A DNA stretch of 64,000 bases, from assembly GCA_038496675.1 (NCBI GenBank), contig CM076658.1, forward strand, positions 13,872,523 to 13,936,522, given 5' to 3'. This DNA is from Rachycentron canadum (lineage: Eukaryota; Chordata; Actinopteri; Carangiformes; Rachycentridae). The notes under the pieces are model-generated. The model saw nothing but the letters and a program-made list of their open reading frames with translations. It ran no database searches and had not been told where the DNA came from. Each line of letters opens with the position of its first letter. The first letter of the stretch is position 1. Of the stretch, positions 26,582 to 39,300 are shown piece by piece. The position numbers and the translations under genes were made by a program.

Positions 26582-28029
26582 ATGACGGGCAAGAAGAAAG
26601 AAGCGAGTCTGCAGGTGGGACAGCAAACGCAACATGGTTTCTGTAATGTACTGTCAACAACAGTCCTCTCCAACCTGTATGTGTTTAGCTTTTTTAGTCT
26701 CCATGAATCAATAAGGAAACATTAGTTCAAATTTCTTGTCCAGGTGTCTATCACAAATCAAGAACAGTGGGAGGAGATGCTTGCAACCAAAGGTTTAACA
26801 GGTAAGATCTTTAGAGATAAAATAGTTGCTGTTGTGTCCTGATGAAGCTGAATATTTAGCATCACAACAAAAATCTGTTTCCACTTTGTGTTTGAGCTCT
26901 GACATTGTGTCTGTAATTTATTGTATGCTGCTGCCCCTCTGTGTTCACAGGGATAACTACAGACTGGGTGTTTGTACCAACCCTCTGTTCTCCCTCTCTC
27001 TTCCTTCTTCCTCTGCCTCACATAAACACACCCCTTGCCTCACTCCTTCTAGTTGTAGATGTATACCAGCGGTGGTGTGGTCCCTGTCGAGCTGTGGTTA
27101 GCCTGCTACGAAAAATAAAGAACGAACTGGGTGATGAACTGTTGCATTTTGCCACAGTAAGCCCTCAGTGAATTTAAAAACTGAAGAATTTCAATTGAAA
27201 CCAGAGGAAGCACCCTTAATAAACCTGTATGTTTGTGTTTGTGTGTGGTGCAGGCCGAGGCAGACAGCACTGATGCCTTGGAGATGTATCGAGGGAAATG
27301 TGAGCCCACTTTCCTCTTTTTCGGGGTGAGTGTGTGTTTGTATGCTGTGTGTGTATCTATTGTTTCAAATTCTGTTGTAAAATTGAAAAATTGAAGGTTT
27401 TCTGTATGAATCAGGTACTAATAGAATATTTGCTGGCTCTAATTTGCACTGTACAGTAGGTAGATATCAAGAAGGAAAATAAGACCATGAACAAGAGTAG
27501 CATAAATAATAATTTACTTTGTGTAAATACTGGGTGCCTGTTGAAAGACAGAACTGACCCATCTGGAAAACGATTTCCTCACTGTGAATTAAAGTCACAC
27601 ACCATATTGCACACATACTTATGATGCAATGCAAAATCCATGCTATAGTTTCACTTATAAACAAACATTATTATAGTGTGTTGAGGAAAATACAGTAGGG
27701 AGGGGGGGGTGCTCAATTTACAAGTTTGTCCTCAGCCACTGTACCTACACCAGTGGGAACCAGTAAATATTTCATTAATGTCTGACTTATACAACAACAT
27801 GAATCAATCAATATTTCTTACATAAGCCTCTGTAATCAAAGCATCTTTACATTTAATTCAGAAATGGTCTCAAAAACATAAGGTCTTTCTGTTGGATTAA
27901 AAGGGTGGGGAGCTGGTGGCTGTGCTGCGAGGGGCCAATGCTCCTCTGCTTCAAAAGATAATTGTAGCGGAACTGGCCAAGGAGAAGTTGGTCCTGGAGC
28001 AAGGCATTAAACGCAAAGTGGTGAGTGCT

Positions 28030-28096
<67 letters not shown>

Positions 28097-31000
28097 TTAT
28101 GCAGTCACACATATGTGCTGAAACAATTGACTTTTTTTCACAGCAGACCTAACTTGTCATCACACAGTATGAAAACCACATGTGTTAATAAAAACATAAT
28201 GAATGTTCTATTCAGTGCCCCAGCACTGTGACAATGTGACAGCGATTCAGCATTTACAATAAAGTGAAGCAGCTAAATATAAATGAATTTCGTTTCCTAC
28301 TGACTTAAGAAAACATCTTACAAACGTAAAAAAAAAAAACCCAGCCCAGCACACCTGCTGCCATCCAATGAGATAAAGAAAAAGGAAAAATAAAAGGTTG
28401 TCAAAGTAGCAAACAATTGCCAACATATGCTGTATCTCAAGCACAGAAATTGTGCAATGAGTATGATCTTAAAAAGTCCGTCTGTAGATTAGAAACTGTA
28501 CAAACAGCCACAGAGGGGAACATAAATCAATGTGCACTACTAAGATGCAGCCAAATCCTTTTGCTTTTTGATATAATCTGTAAAGGGAGCCCATATTTCA
28601 ATAATTTTTCAAGTCTAAACGCCAAACCTTCTCTGGTTCCAGATACTCAACAGTGCGAGCATTTGCAGCTTTTCTTTGTTACATGATAGAAACTGAATAT
28701 CATATCAATATTGATTTTAGATGGTTGAGTCAGACAAAACATTCAGTTTGCTGCCGGGATGGCAACAGTTTTCTGACTGTTTTTACATCAAAGAGTGATT
28801 AATGGATTTTTAAATGATTGGTAGTTACAGCCGGAGTTGCAATAGCAATAGTTTATATAGTAGTATAGTATAGATAGTATTTAGTGTCTTTATTTGTGCT
28901 GTGTCTGTCAGGTTAAAGATGATGGTCTGGTGAATGATGAGAGGAAAGAGGAAGAAGAGGCGCTTGAACAGCCAGAAAGTGAAGAAAGTATAATCGGTAC
29001 TATGAAAACAGTATAACCATATTTGCTGTTGTTTATTGTCTTAACTTTGATTATCACTGTATGCTGCTGATTCTTGGATTTTATCAGCATTCCTGATCAT
29101 CACTCAAGCTGCTCTCATCTCCTGTAGTTCCTGCCAGTAAATCTTACACAGTTGCCATCGTCAAACCAGATGCTGTTGCTCACGGCAAGGCAAATGAGAT
29201 CATTATGAAGGTACACAGATACCAACACTGCTCACATTGTGAGAAGACAAGATTGTCTCAAGCTTTCCTGCTGACATTATTTCATTATGCTGACATGACT
29301 CCCCTGGCTAGATTCAAGATGCTGGGTTTCAGATCCTGGCCCATGAGGAACGCACACTGACCGAGGTTGAGGCTCAAGATTTTTACCAGCACAAAGCAGC
29401 AGAGGTATGGTGTAGTGAATTAAATTAAACCGACTGAAATAGATTCATTGCAGAGACTGGCATCCCAGTCAGACTGTCAATGGGTTCAGTGTATGTTTGT
29501 CAGGTTAGTGTGGGCAATTTGAATTCTGAGTCAACATTGTAATGAGAGAGCACTCATGACCAATGCAAAAATCATTTCAATGAGTTTGCAATATATCACA
29601 CATCCATCTGCATCTCTGCACAGGGCTCAAAATAGAGGTGCTGTGTAAGCAGCTTTTTTTTTTTTTTTTTGCTTATTGTGCTGTTTGTGTTGAGACTAAA
29701 TGATCAGACATATGAAATATGTGGCCAGGTAAAGCAGTTATGTTCATGAAATTCTAAAAATGTGTATAGCTTTTTTTACTATTTGTTCTATCTGCCTTTT
29801 ATAAAATCATTTATAATAATTTTCTTCTTTCCCCCTCCCCCTCTGTGATTGTACACCCTCAAAGAAGGTTTACTAAAAGCCTAGGACTCAAATCTGATGC
29901 ACAGACTGACCATGTGTTCATTATGTTAACAAACTGTGTCTGTCTGCTCGTGTTGCTCTGTGTGCTTGTGTGTATGTGATGGTGGTTTGCAGGCTTGCTT
30001 TGAGGACTTGGTGCAGTTTATGTCCAGTGGTCCCTCCCATATTCTGATACTGTCTGAGGCAGAGGGCTCCGCAAATGTTGTACCAGCATGGCGTGAGTTC
30101 ATTGGCCCAGCAGACATAGAAGAAGCCAGGAGAGAAAAGCCAGAAAGGTTAGTTCCTGGAAATTACACATATGCTCCATTTAGAAAAAGAGTTGAAAAAA
30201 TATATTAAAAACTATAAGATGCAGTATGGTGAATCTGTTATTCCCGTGTCTTTGGAAACATTTGTTTGCACAAGCATTAATTTGTGCACTGTTGATCACA
30301 ACAGTGTGAAACAATCTCAGTCTAAAGTCTGGAAAAGAGAATAAACAGCACATTCTCGCCTGCTCTATCAGACACACCCAAACATTATGCTTCTCTCTGG
30401 TTGAGCACCAGCAGAGCAACCATCTGCTCTCCTCTCATTTCTCCCCCCTGGCTTCCTGCAGCTTGCGGGCACAATACGGCACACAGACACTGTTCAACGC
30501 AGTGCACGGTAGTGAGGACAGCGACCAGGCCAGCAGGGAGCTCGCCTTCTTCTTCCCCAACTTTAGGACGGCCTCAGTAACGGAGCAGGATGGGGAGGAA
30601 GAGCATGTGGAGAGGACACTGGCTCTTATCCGGCCTGATATTGCCAGAGAGAACAGAGGTGGGGCCCATGCCAAGCACACAAACACAAGTGCACACATGT
30701 ACGAGTACAGGCAGACACACAAAAGTGGTTCATACTACTGTAGTGGGACTGCTCTGTAATTCCTTAAGCAACAATGTGGAATGACACAGGTGCAGTCCCA
30801 TATTTGTTAAACCATATCTACAATAAAGATCACACGTCTGCATCAATGCTGTAAATTACATAGTTCATATATGTGGTTCTACAGAAGACATCCTGGCCCA
30901 TATTCATAAGTCAGGTTTCACTGTTGCCCTCCAAAGAGAGGTGATGTTGACAGAGGAGCAGGTCAGAAAGTTTTACTTTCAACATGTTGACCAGGACTAC

Positions 31001-33695
31001 TTCCCTGCACTGCTAAGAAGCATGACCAGGTAACTTACACATGCTCTAAAGAAATCTGAAGAGGAGCATGCGACTACAAAAGTTAATTGAACATGCGTGT
31101 GAATTCACAGTGGGCCGGTCCTAGCTTTGGCTCTAGCCAGAACAGGGGCTGTCCAGCACTGGAAGAACATCCTTGGACCTTTTGATGTAAATACAGCCAA
31201 AGAGGAGAGTCCTTCTTGGTAAGTGATAAGTGATTCTAATCATTCACAGGCTGAAATGAAGTCCCTGTGGTTTAATTACCAACAGAAAAACATTTTCACT
31301 GCTAATCCATTCATGACAGCTTATTAGAAAGAGCCATCGTACCCTCCCTTCTTTTTAAACTTGTCAGATTTCCCAAATTATTACACTCAAATGTGTGATT
31401 AAAGAGAGCAAAGTCTTACCTTTTTGCACCATGTCCTCTCTCTCCACCTCTGATGCACCATGTTCAATTTACTTTCTTGTGTGTACTTTGATGTGTGATG
31501 AATCAAAAGCTTAATCATACCTGAATTCTGGCTTGTGTAACCCCCATAACTCAGTCTGAGGGCCCAGTTTTCTGTGGAGAATGAGCCTATCAACCAGCTA
31601 CATGGCAGTGCAAGCGATGAAGAGGCAGAACGAGAAATCAACTTCTTCTTCCCTAAACAGCGGACACTAGCAGTGATCAAACCTGATGCCATGGAAGAAC
31701 ACAGAGGTCCTTTCTGGCCATTTGGAAAAATATACATGTTCAGTTTTACTTTTGTTCGCATAGATGTACAGATAATGATATGATCTTTCTAATATTTCTT
31801 CTATTCCCTCTATCAGAGAAGATTTTGGAGGAGATCCACACCAGCGGTTTCACTGTAACACAGCTGAAGGAGACAGTGCTGTCGAGGGAAATGGCTGCAG
31901 AGTTTTACAAAGAACACAGGGGGAAGCCTTTTTTCAGCCAACTGGTGGAATTCATGTGTCGGTTAGTTTGCCCCCCCACACAAAGCCACAGCAGTGGGGC
32001 AAAGCGACCAAAGCAGACCGGCCGTCATCCATGTTGCCGCTGCAAGTTTTATCAGCACTTTTAGCAGTAATCTTAGCAGCTTAGAATCAAGACAGCCTCA
32101 GGCAAGTGGCTAGGAAGTCCATCTCAATTTCATCCTTTGTTCCACCCCACATCTAGATTTTAGAGTTATCTTCCGCTCCGATTAGCCCCTTCACTTGCAT
32201 GTTACACAACTGCTCGGACACAATGGGCAGAGAGGGGTGCAGCTGGGCATTTCAGCCAGGGAAACTACCTTTACTGTCACTATGCTTCAATATCAGCTCA
32301 GGTTTAGGCTTAATTTTACTTTTATATTGGTTTTTAGTTTGTTTTGGTTTTTTTTGACCATTTCAGCTTTTTATTAGAAAGTATGAGATGAGCAGTGACA
32401 TGCATCTCCCAGAAAGCACTTGTTTGATGATTTGCAGATTAGTTCTTATCTACAGGTTTAGGAGTTTAAAATAACTAAATTGAATTTAAAATATATATTT
32501 TTGAGTGTAATGTAGACCGGTATAGTCAAGATTACATATCATATTGTAGTGGCGCTTAACCATATTGTAGTAATATTTTAACAACTATGTTCACTGTGAA
32601 GTAGGTCACTGCTACATCATTGATTTAACTTAAAACAAAATGCACGTTTCAAATTTGTCCAGTTTTAATCCAGAGATCTTGACATAGATTTACCTGCACA
32701 TTCGCTTTCACCAACTAATGCTCGATGGGAAGGCGTAGCCAAAAGCTACTGATTGTAATAATAAAAGGTGCCCTATTGTGGTTCTTGACTATCTAATTGT
32801 TTTATTCTGTTGATTAATAATTATCTTTTGTCATGTGTGCTATTTTGTTGTTAAATGTATATGCATTTCAAAAAGGCAACAGGCTGAACTTATATTAGTC
32901 AAAGCTGCCACTCAACAAAATGACCAAGGAGGTTGGCAGGTCCATCACTCTTTCACCGTGCGTTTGAGAGGTGTTGAATGCACTGACAGTGGAAAGCTAA
33001 GGTTCATGAGCCACATGTCAGCCAATCCAATACAATGTCTTCACAGTAACACAGTCCCCTGAATGCATGTCAGACCTCAACTAGAACTGGTTTAAGTGAC
33101 ATTTGCATTGCTGTTATATGAAGATCCTGTCATTTCTTTACTTCAGGGGGCCCTGTATGATGCTTGTCCTGACTAAGGAAAATGCAGTGGAGGAGTGGAG
33201 GGCCATGATGGGCCCACCAGACCCTGACCAAGCCAAGGCGACATCACCAAAGTCTCTGAGGGCCCGCTTTGCCTCCCACATCCTCCACAACTCAGTTCAT
33301 GGTGCCTCAAATGAGCAGCACGCAGAGGAGAAGATCCGTTTTATTTTTGGTGACATCTGCTCAGATGCAGAGCTCATTGGTGATGGAGAGTCTGACAGAA
33401 CCATTTCAGGTAATCATATGATGTGTATGACAGTTATTTCCATCTGTTACGCCATCTGGTTTCATATAAATAACAATTTTGTTCTGGTGTTTTTTATGTT
33501 TTTGTTGGCTTTTATACTCTGCTCCTGCAGTAAATGATATTTCATTCAGCCATATTTTATGGTTAAAAAGACAAATTATGTACTTCTGCTTGAAATAAAG
33601 ATCAATTTCTTTCAGCAAAAGAGAAGGACAATTCTGCTGATGAAAACACAGAAAAGCCAAGATCTGCAAATGAGGAACTGTCTGATCACCAATGA
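26582..33695 (+). CDS. nme8: NME8/TXNDC3-like protein: thioredoxin domain plus three NDP-kinase domains
   Basis: Sixteen coding exons join in frame to 629 codons plus stop: 26582-26614, 26744-26801, 27053-27156, 27254-27325, 27904-28020, 28912-28996, 29128-29210, 29312-29404, 29993-30147, 30462-30658, 30885-31029, 31111-31218, 31555-31706, 31817-31961, 33147-33409, 33616-33695; all junctions are GT/AG. Residues 1 to about 105 form a thioredoxin fold with an intact WCGPC (C39, C42). Three NDK domains follow, at about 160-300, 316-450 and 453-580, each with the active-site histidine in context: NAVHGSED (about 283), NQLHGSAS (about 433), NSVHGASN (about 567). The P-loop-side lysine is VKPDA in NDK1 and IKPDA in NDK3 but IRPD in NDK2. 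An acidic linker (about 129-157) separates thioredoxin from NDK1. This order is that of NME8/TXNDC3, a protein of the axonemal outer dynein arm family (sea urchin IC1) linked to primary ciliary dyskinesia. NME9 is less likely because it has fewer NDK domains. The stop lies 7 nt before the last exon junction, so NMD is not expected. Catalytic activity is inferred only. Confidence 0.93.
28033..28095. repeat. (CA)n microsatellite just inside nme8 intron 5
   Basis: Pure CA for about 63 bp, starting 13 bases after the exon 5 boundary at 28020. Confidence 0.95.
31962..33146 (+). other. nme8 intron 14, the largest in the gene
   Basis: 1,185 bp between the exon ending TGTCG/gttagt and the acceptor tttacttcag. 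No embedded gene or recognisable element was seen. Confidence 0.7.
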
Positions 33696-33702
33696 CATGA
33701 AG

Positions 33703-34735
33703 GTATATACTGTGTAAAAAAAGGGGGTTTCGGTGACCTATTTAAAAGGCCACGATCCTCCAAAGTCTGTATTTCAAGATTTCAAGACTGAATATAGTCA
33801 GATTCATGTTCAAAGATGCACAATAACATATACAGCCAGTGTATGCCTTGCTCCCTAAGTATCCCACAATCCATTGTGCACCACTCGGTTTGGACACAGG
33901 CAAACCTCATCAGAATCTTGTCCCATGTTGCTACTGATGCTTAAAGTTTGGCCAGCATTTTGGGGGATCCACTATCTGAATAGAGACAAAGCAATTACTG
34001 CAATATGTCCTGGGAACTGAGAGTAAGCGAGTAGATGTCTCTCAATCCATTTCAAACTTCACATTACTTATCTTAGTAATTTCACCAACAGCAACTGGAA
34101 GATCACAGGTTACAGTCTCTTGGTTTAGAGTGAAGTAAATCTTAAGCAGTTGAACTGTCTAATGTGCATCAAATTCTCATGGTCCTATTAGTTTAGGAGA
34201 CCAAATGCTACTCCTGCACATTATGTGATTGATGAATTTCAACTGTTCAATACATCTAATACTTTTATTGGTTGCTGGATGTACAGGAACTGTCTTTGTT
34301 GTCATTCAGACAAGTTGATCTCATCATCCCTCCTTTGTTTTGCAGGTGACCCATAGTTCAAGCCCTTGCAGTCCAGGAGAGAGTGACAGTCCAGATCAAA
34401 CTGAATCAGCACACTTCACATTTTCTCTTCCATTATTGGCTTTTTCTGCAACATTATGCCTACGCCACAATATGTAATTCTATGTATCATGACGTAAACA
34501 AGACAAATATATCTCTCGACCCATAAAATCCTGCTGAAGGTATTTAACAGCATAGACTGTCTTGGCTCATGGCAGCAGCTGCAGGGTACATGACTAAGAA
34601 CAGGATCATACAATCACCATAAAGCAGCTGATAAATTCAGTGTTCACAGAAGACTTTGGAAACCAGAAAAAGTGTATCACTCTGTTCAGTCTGTCATGGA
34701 TTGCTTGCAATAAAATGTCAATATCAATTTTAACT
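33703..34735 (+). other. nme8 3' untranslated region with a spliced 3'UTR exon
   Basis: The stop-codon exon runs to 33702, followed by gtatat, a plausible donor. An acceptor, tttgttttgcag, ends at 34345, so a non-coding last exon probably spans 34346 to about 34735. The segment 33703-34345 would be a 3'UTR intron; I see no coding content in it. If the donor is not used, the whole span is UTR. Confidence 0.5.
34709..34714 (+). terminator. Poly(A) signal of nme8
   Basis: Canonical AATAAA about 1 kb after the stop codon and at the end of the predicted last exon, followed by T/GT-rich sequence. It is the first convincing plus-strand signal downstream of the gene. Confidence 0.6.
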
Positions 34736-34880
34736 TGTACAATACTGCGGCAGTATGAGTAAGAGTAAATTAGAGGCTCACGTATTCTTGATAATGACAG
34801 GGTACTTGGAACAATTAAGGATAAATTGCTCTCAAGTTAAATTGGCTGCATGAATGTTGAGAATAAGCAGTTTATTAAGT

Positions 34881-35300
34881 GGGGAAAAAAAGGAAGTGAA
34901 CCTTTTGAAGTTACATATAAATTTGTTTGAATTATTAACAAACAATCTATTTAAACTAATAACATTGTATTGTTCTTATCCATATTGAAAACATAATTCA
35001 CACATTCACAGCATTGGTTGGAAAAAGTACGTGAACCCCACATTAACAAAAGCTAACTAGAGTGAGGCGTTAAACCTAAAGTCCAATCAATCAAACCAGA
35101 TTGGAGGTGTGGTTAAGCATGTCTTTGACATTTTAAGTTGAGAACTGAGCCATGCCTCACAAAAAAAGGAGATCTCAAAAGACTTATAATCAAGAATAGT
35201 TCATTTGCATAAAGCTAGACGACTCCAATGGCACAATACAGAATGATAAATCTGTAATGTAAAAGAGAAACAGCTCAAGGCTTCAAAGAATCATTCAATT
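34881..35300 (+). mobile_element. Decayed 5' end of a Tc1/mariner-family transposon
   Basis: The segment has the order of a fish Tc1-like 5' end: an outer repeat (AGTGAACCTTTTGAAGTTAC), a middle with TTTAAACTAATAACA, an inner repeat (GGAAAAAGTACGTGAACCCC, about 35020), GGAGGTGTGG, then the transposase start context GCCATGCCTCACAAAAAAAG (35151 on). The reading frame breaks after about 15 codons. The rest of the transposase and the 3' inverted repeat are missing. It is a dead, truncated copy lying between the convergent 3' ends of nme8 and smarcal1. Confidence 0.6.
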
Positions 35301-35346
35301 TGTGTTGTTGATACCGCCAGTCACTACAATAGGGTCAGGTACTGCA

Positions 35347-35361
35347 TTTATTTCTTTTATT
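35347..35361 (-). terminator. Tandem poly(A) signals of smarcal1
   Basis: TTTATT at 35347-35352 and 35356-35361 reads as two AATAAA signals on the minus strand, 180-195 bp past the smarcal1 stop. That gives a short 3'UTR. Confidence 0.5.
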
Positions 35362-35541
35362 AACAAAAAATATGTATCTAAAATAAGTATTGTATATGTA
35401 TTTATAGGTTAATTAGACTTCTATTTTACATTTGTTGAAACAAAGCATTATTTAAAGCACATAACAAAATATCATGTCATCCATCATGATAGGATGGAAA
35501 AACTAGCACTTGTTTCAAAAACTTTTTTGTCAAAGTAAACT

Positions 35542-36320
35542 TCATCTGCTGAAATAGTCCTTGATGCTCCCCCTGCTGGAGCTTTGTCCGACCGTGCTAT
35601 GTTGTTGAGCAGAACTGTTTTCAGGCGGGGTGTCTTCCCAGTCATTCGCAGCCTCCAGTAATATGGCTTCATCTATGTCGTCATCTGCAGAGAAAGATCT
35701 CTGGAACATCTCCATGATGCTCCTCTGTTTAGGGTCCTGAACAAATACAAATAATCAGCTTCAAGACTGAATCTACAGACATGTTGGGTTTAGCTATGCA
35801 AGCTCTGCTATTCTGGTTAGTCTAATGTGAATGTGTCATCCTCGTAAAAGCATAAATGCTATTTAACTGCATTAAATATCTATGTAGAAATGCAGACCAT
35901 ACCTTAGAGTGAAAGGAAGTGTTCATTGCATTGTCTGAGAGGTTTGACTCAGACAGGCCTACTTGCTCCAACACATTCATTTTTTCCTGGATCATTGGCC
36001 TGGATCAATACATAAATAAATTATTAGATATATTAGAAGCAACAGTTTAATTCACCGTTTCTTACAATATGCATGTTAGACACCACATTCACTTGATCCA
36101 CTGCTGTTTAAATACTGGCTTAGTGTCCAGCAGTCGTGGAAGACTGATGAATATGGAAGGAATCAGATTGAATGGGTCATGTTGGGATTAGCACATACCA
36201 CAGGTGATCATCAGCAGTTCCCTTGGCAACCAGGTAGTGAATGTTCACATTGCTGGTTTGTCCAATACGGTGCACTCTGTCCTCTGCCTGAATGAGAACC
36301 TGCAGGAATATAAACTTTAT

Positions 36321-36365
<45 letters not shown>

Positions 36366-39300
36366 CAGAATCTGAGGTTTCTGGTTAATGTTTCCTGCCT
36401 TCATTCAAAGATATTGGATATTATCCAGTAAACACCAAGCACTGATCTGAAAAAAAAAAAAAATGTGGCCACCTGACAGATGGAAGTCCTCTTCACTTTT
36501 ATTCAATTTCAGTTTAGGCCTCCTCCAACTCCAGAGAAAAATATCTGTGTCTGAAGCTGCTCAATGTTTCACTTTCCTCACCAGCTACTCTGTAATGTTC
36601 TCTGTCTGTCATTTGACATTGGCAGGTAGTTTAAAATGTTTCACCAGAGCTTCCTTGGCTGGAAACAGGTGTCCACAAGATTAGAAAAAAAAAAAAAAAG
36701 AAAAAAAAAGAGAATCTAAAAACCAAAATAAGTTGCGCTGGAACCTATGAGTGCTAGGTAGTGATGAATTTGCAGTAACAGTTATGACAGTATGTTATGA
36801 CTTACCCCAGGGTTCCAGAAAAGCTCAGCAAAGATCACTAGGTCTGCAGAGTGCAGGGTCAGACCCATGTTAGCTGCAGTAATGGACAGTACAGCCACAC
36901 AAGTTTTGGTCGAGTTCTGAAACTTCTCACACAACTGCTGGCGCTCACTTGAGGGGGTGGTCCCATCAATACGAATGAAACTGGTGTTCTGTAGAGGACA
37001 ATTATCCATTAAAACGTCTGCAAATCAACAAATTGATTTAACAACCCTCATTATAAAACTTAGAACAGTAAACAAATATGACTTGAAATAAGGATTCATG
37101 TCACAGTAGTAATATTTGGCTGACGTGTGCTCAGTCGTGTCCACAATTATTCTCTGCACCTTTTGATGGCGTTGACCTGAGAGCTGACTTCCCACAAAAG
37201 GCCACAGGCAAAAATTTTACTTTTCTGTCACAATCGTATTCCTTTGCTACGGTAGCCTTTTGTTAAGTCCAACATCTCCATGTCTTTCTCACCTTTTTCC
37301 CCAGTTCGGAGGTGATATGATCCAGAACTAACTTGTGATGGGCGAATACTAGAAACCTCTCCCTCCCACACTCCAGCATGTCCGTGATGTATTCCCTGGC
37401 AGTGACAGAAACAACACAGCTGTCTACCATTTCAAAGGAGCGCATGAAAATACTCAGTACTCATGTAAACTCTTTACAATAGCTCAGACCCAGTGCAATC
37501 ACAACAGTTTGACTAAAGGTGATTTTACATTTTATCTCACTACTCATCAAATCTAAGTTGATTCCACTTAACTGATCCCCACCATTAAAGGTTCGGTACT
37601 TACATAATAGCTTGTAGCTTGGCATCAGCTGTGTGGTTATAAAAGATGAGGAGGGCTTCCTTCTCTTCTATTTTCTGAAAAAGAGATAAAGAACGACACC
37701 AGATAAGAACTGACAGGAGATTCTGTTTGATGATTCGATAAGGCTTCCATTACTCTGAGGAGCAGTGTGATTATGCACACTCATTCCCATCAGACTGTAT
37801 AAACACTCTTAAAGTAAGGCCTGCTGGAGTATTCTGGGCTCAGTTTAAAAACACTTAGCTGTGTTTGAGGCCCGAAAGGACGCACTTGTGTGAAGTGCAC
37901 CAAACCAATACATCTGACTTCGCTGGGCACAAAGTTTCGTCAACCCTTGCTTACCTGTAATGCCTTTTTAATGAGCAGACTCTGTTTGAAGTAGCAATAT
38001 CATTTTTCATTTTGAGGCAATAAGGAGACATTTATAGATTAAATGATATACCTAAAACCTAATTATTTATTTAAAATGCTGTATGTATCATGGTATTTTG
38101 TGTACACGTAAGCTATATGAAATATCAATTCATCTGTCTTTAAAAGGAGCAATTTGTAAGTTTTGGTATTGCTATGTAACCAACATAATCATTAACAGGT
38201 GACAACTTACCTTACATTTAAAATATACAGGAAATTTCTTGATTGGTCTTAAATAAATTCATACAAAATTGTAAATACCAGCAGAGACAATTTTTTAGGT
38301 TCTTGGGAATACTTATTTTTTACTTACTTTGATTATTTTTTCTACTTTTCCAGCAAACATTCATAGCTTACATTGCGGTGTCCCTTGGCTAACTCCTTGG
38401 CAGCAGCTGATAGAGCAGCTTTTGTGCGAGTGTTTATCCCATCTATGGTCACTGTGACGACCTTGCGCTGTTTAGAGGGAAGTTGGGACAGGACGTCGGC
38501 CTTCAGACGGCGCAACATCAGACACTCCTTCAGTAACAACTTCAACTCCCCAAGGTTAGAGGAGCCTGAGTAGTCCCAGCCCCACATCATCTGGAGATCA
38601 TTGGAAGGAGAAAGATGCAGAAGTAAGGAATTAAGAAAATAACAGATGGCGAATAATAATAGGGAGGGCAGGAGTCATGGACAGACAGGGGCAAAGGTGA
38701 TATGTAGCAGGGTTAGATAGACCACTGAAGCTGGAAGTGAATATGTGTAAAAGAGTATACATAAAGGTTGTTTTTATATTATACTGGGGTGTTTACATAC
38801 AAGTCAAACTGTGGCCTATGGATAGCAACTAAAAAAAATAATCCAGATTATAGAGATAGAAATGATCTATGTTAAGATTTTACCACAATTAGCCATCATG
38901 GCCAAATTAGGAGGTAATTGACCTTTAAATCATGCAGCGTGCTCCCTGTTGAGCTCACTGAAATTAATTAAGGAGATGTAAGTGTCAAGAGAGAAGCAAA
39001 AAAGAAAGTGAAATGAATTGATTCAGTACTCATAATACCTAAAAACCCAGTTTAAAGTTAGTTTTAAAGTATACACTGTTCACCGACATACACTGGCTTT
39101 AAAGTGTGCTAATTTATTTTTATAATCCTATTGTTCAGTACTTGTCAGCAGACCTGTGAAATGTTTACACCTGAATGCAAATACTAGACATCTTCAAGGA
39201 ACTGCAGACTATACAATGTAAGCACTGCACATAAACACATTTTTGCTAATCCCTCATCTGAAGTCTAAGGTGTCCTGGAATCACAGGAATTACAGCTCAA

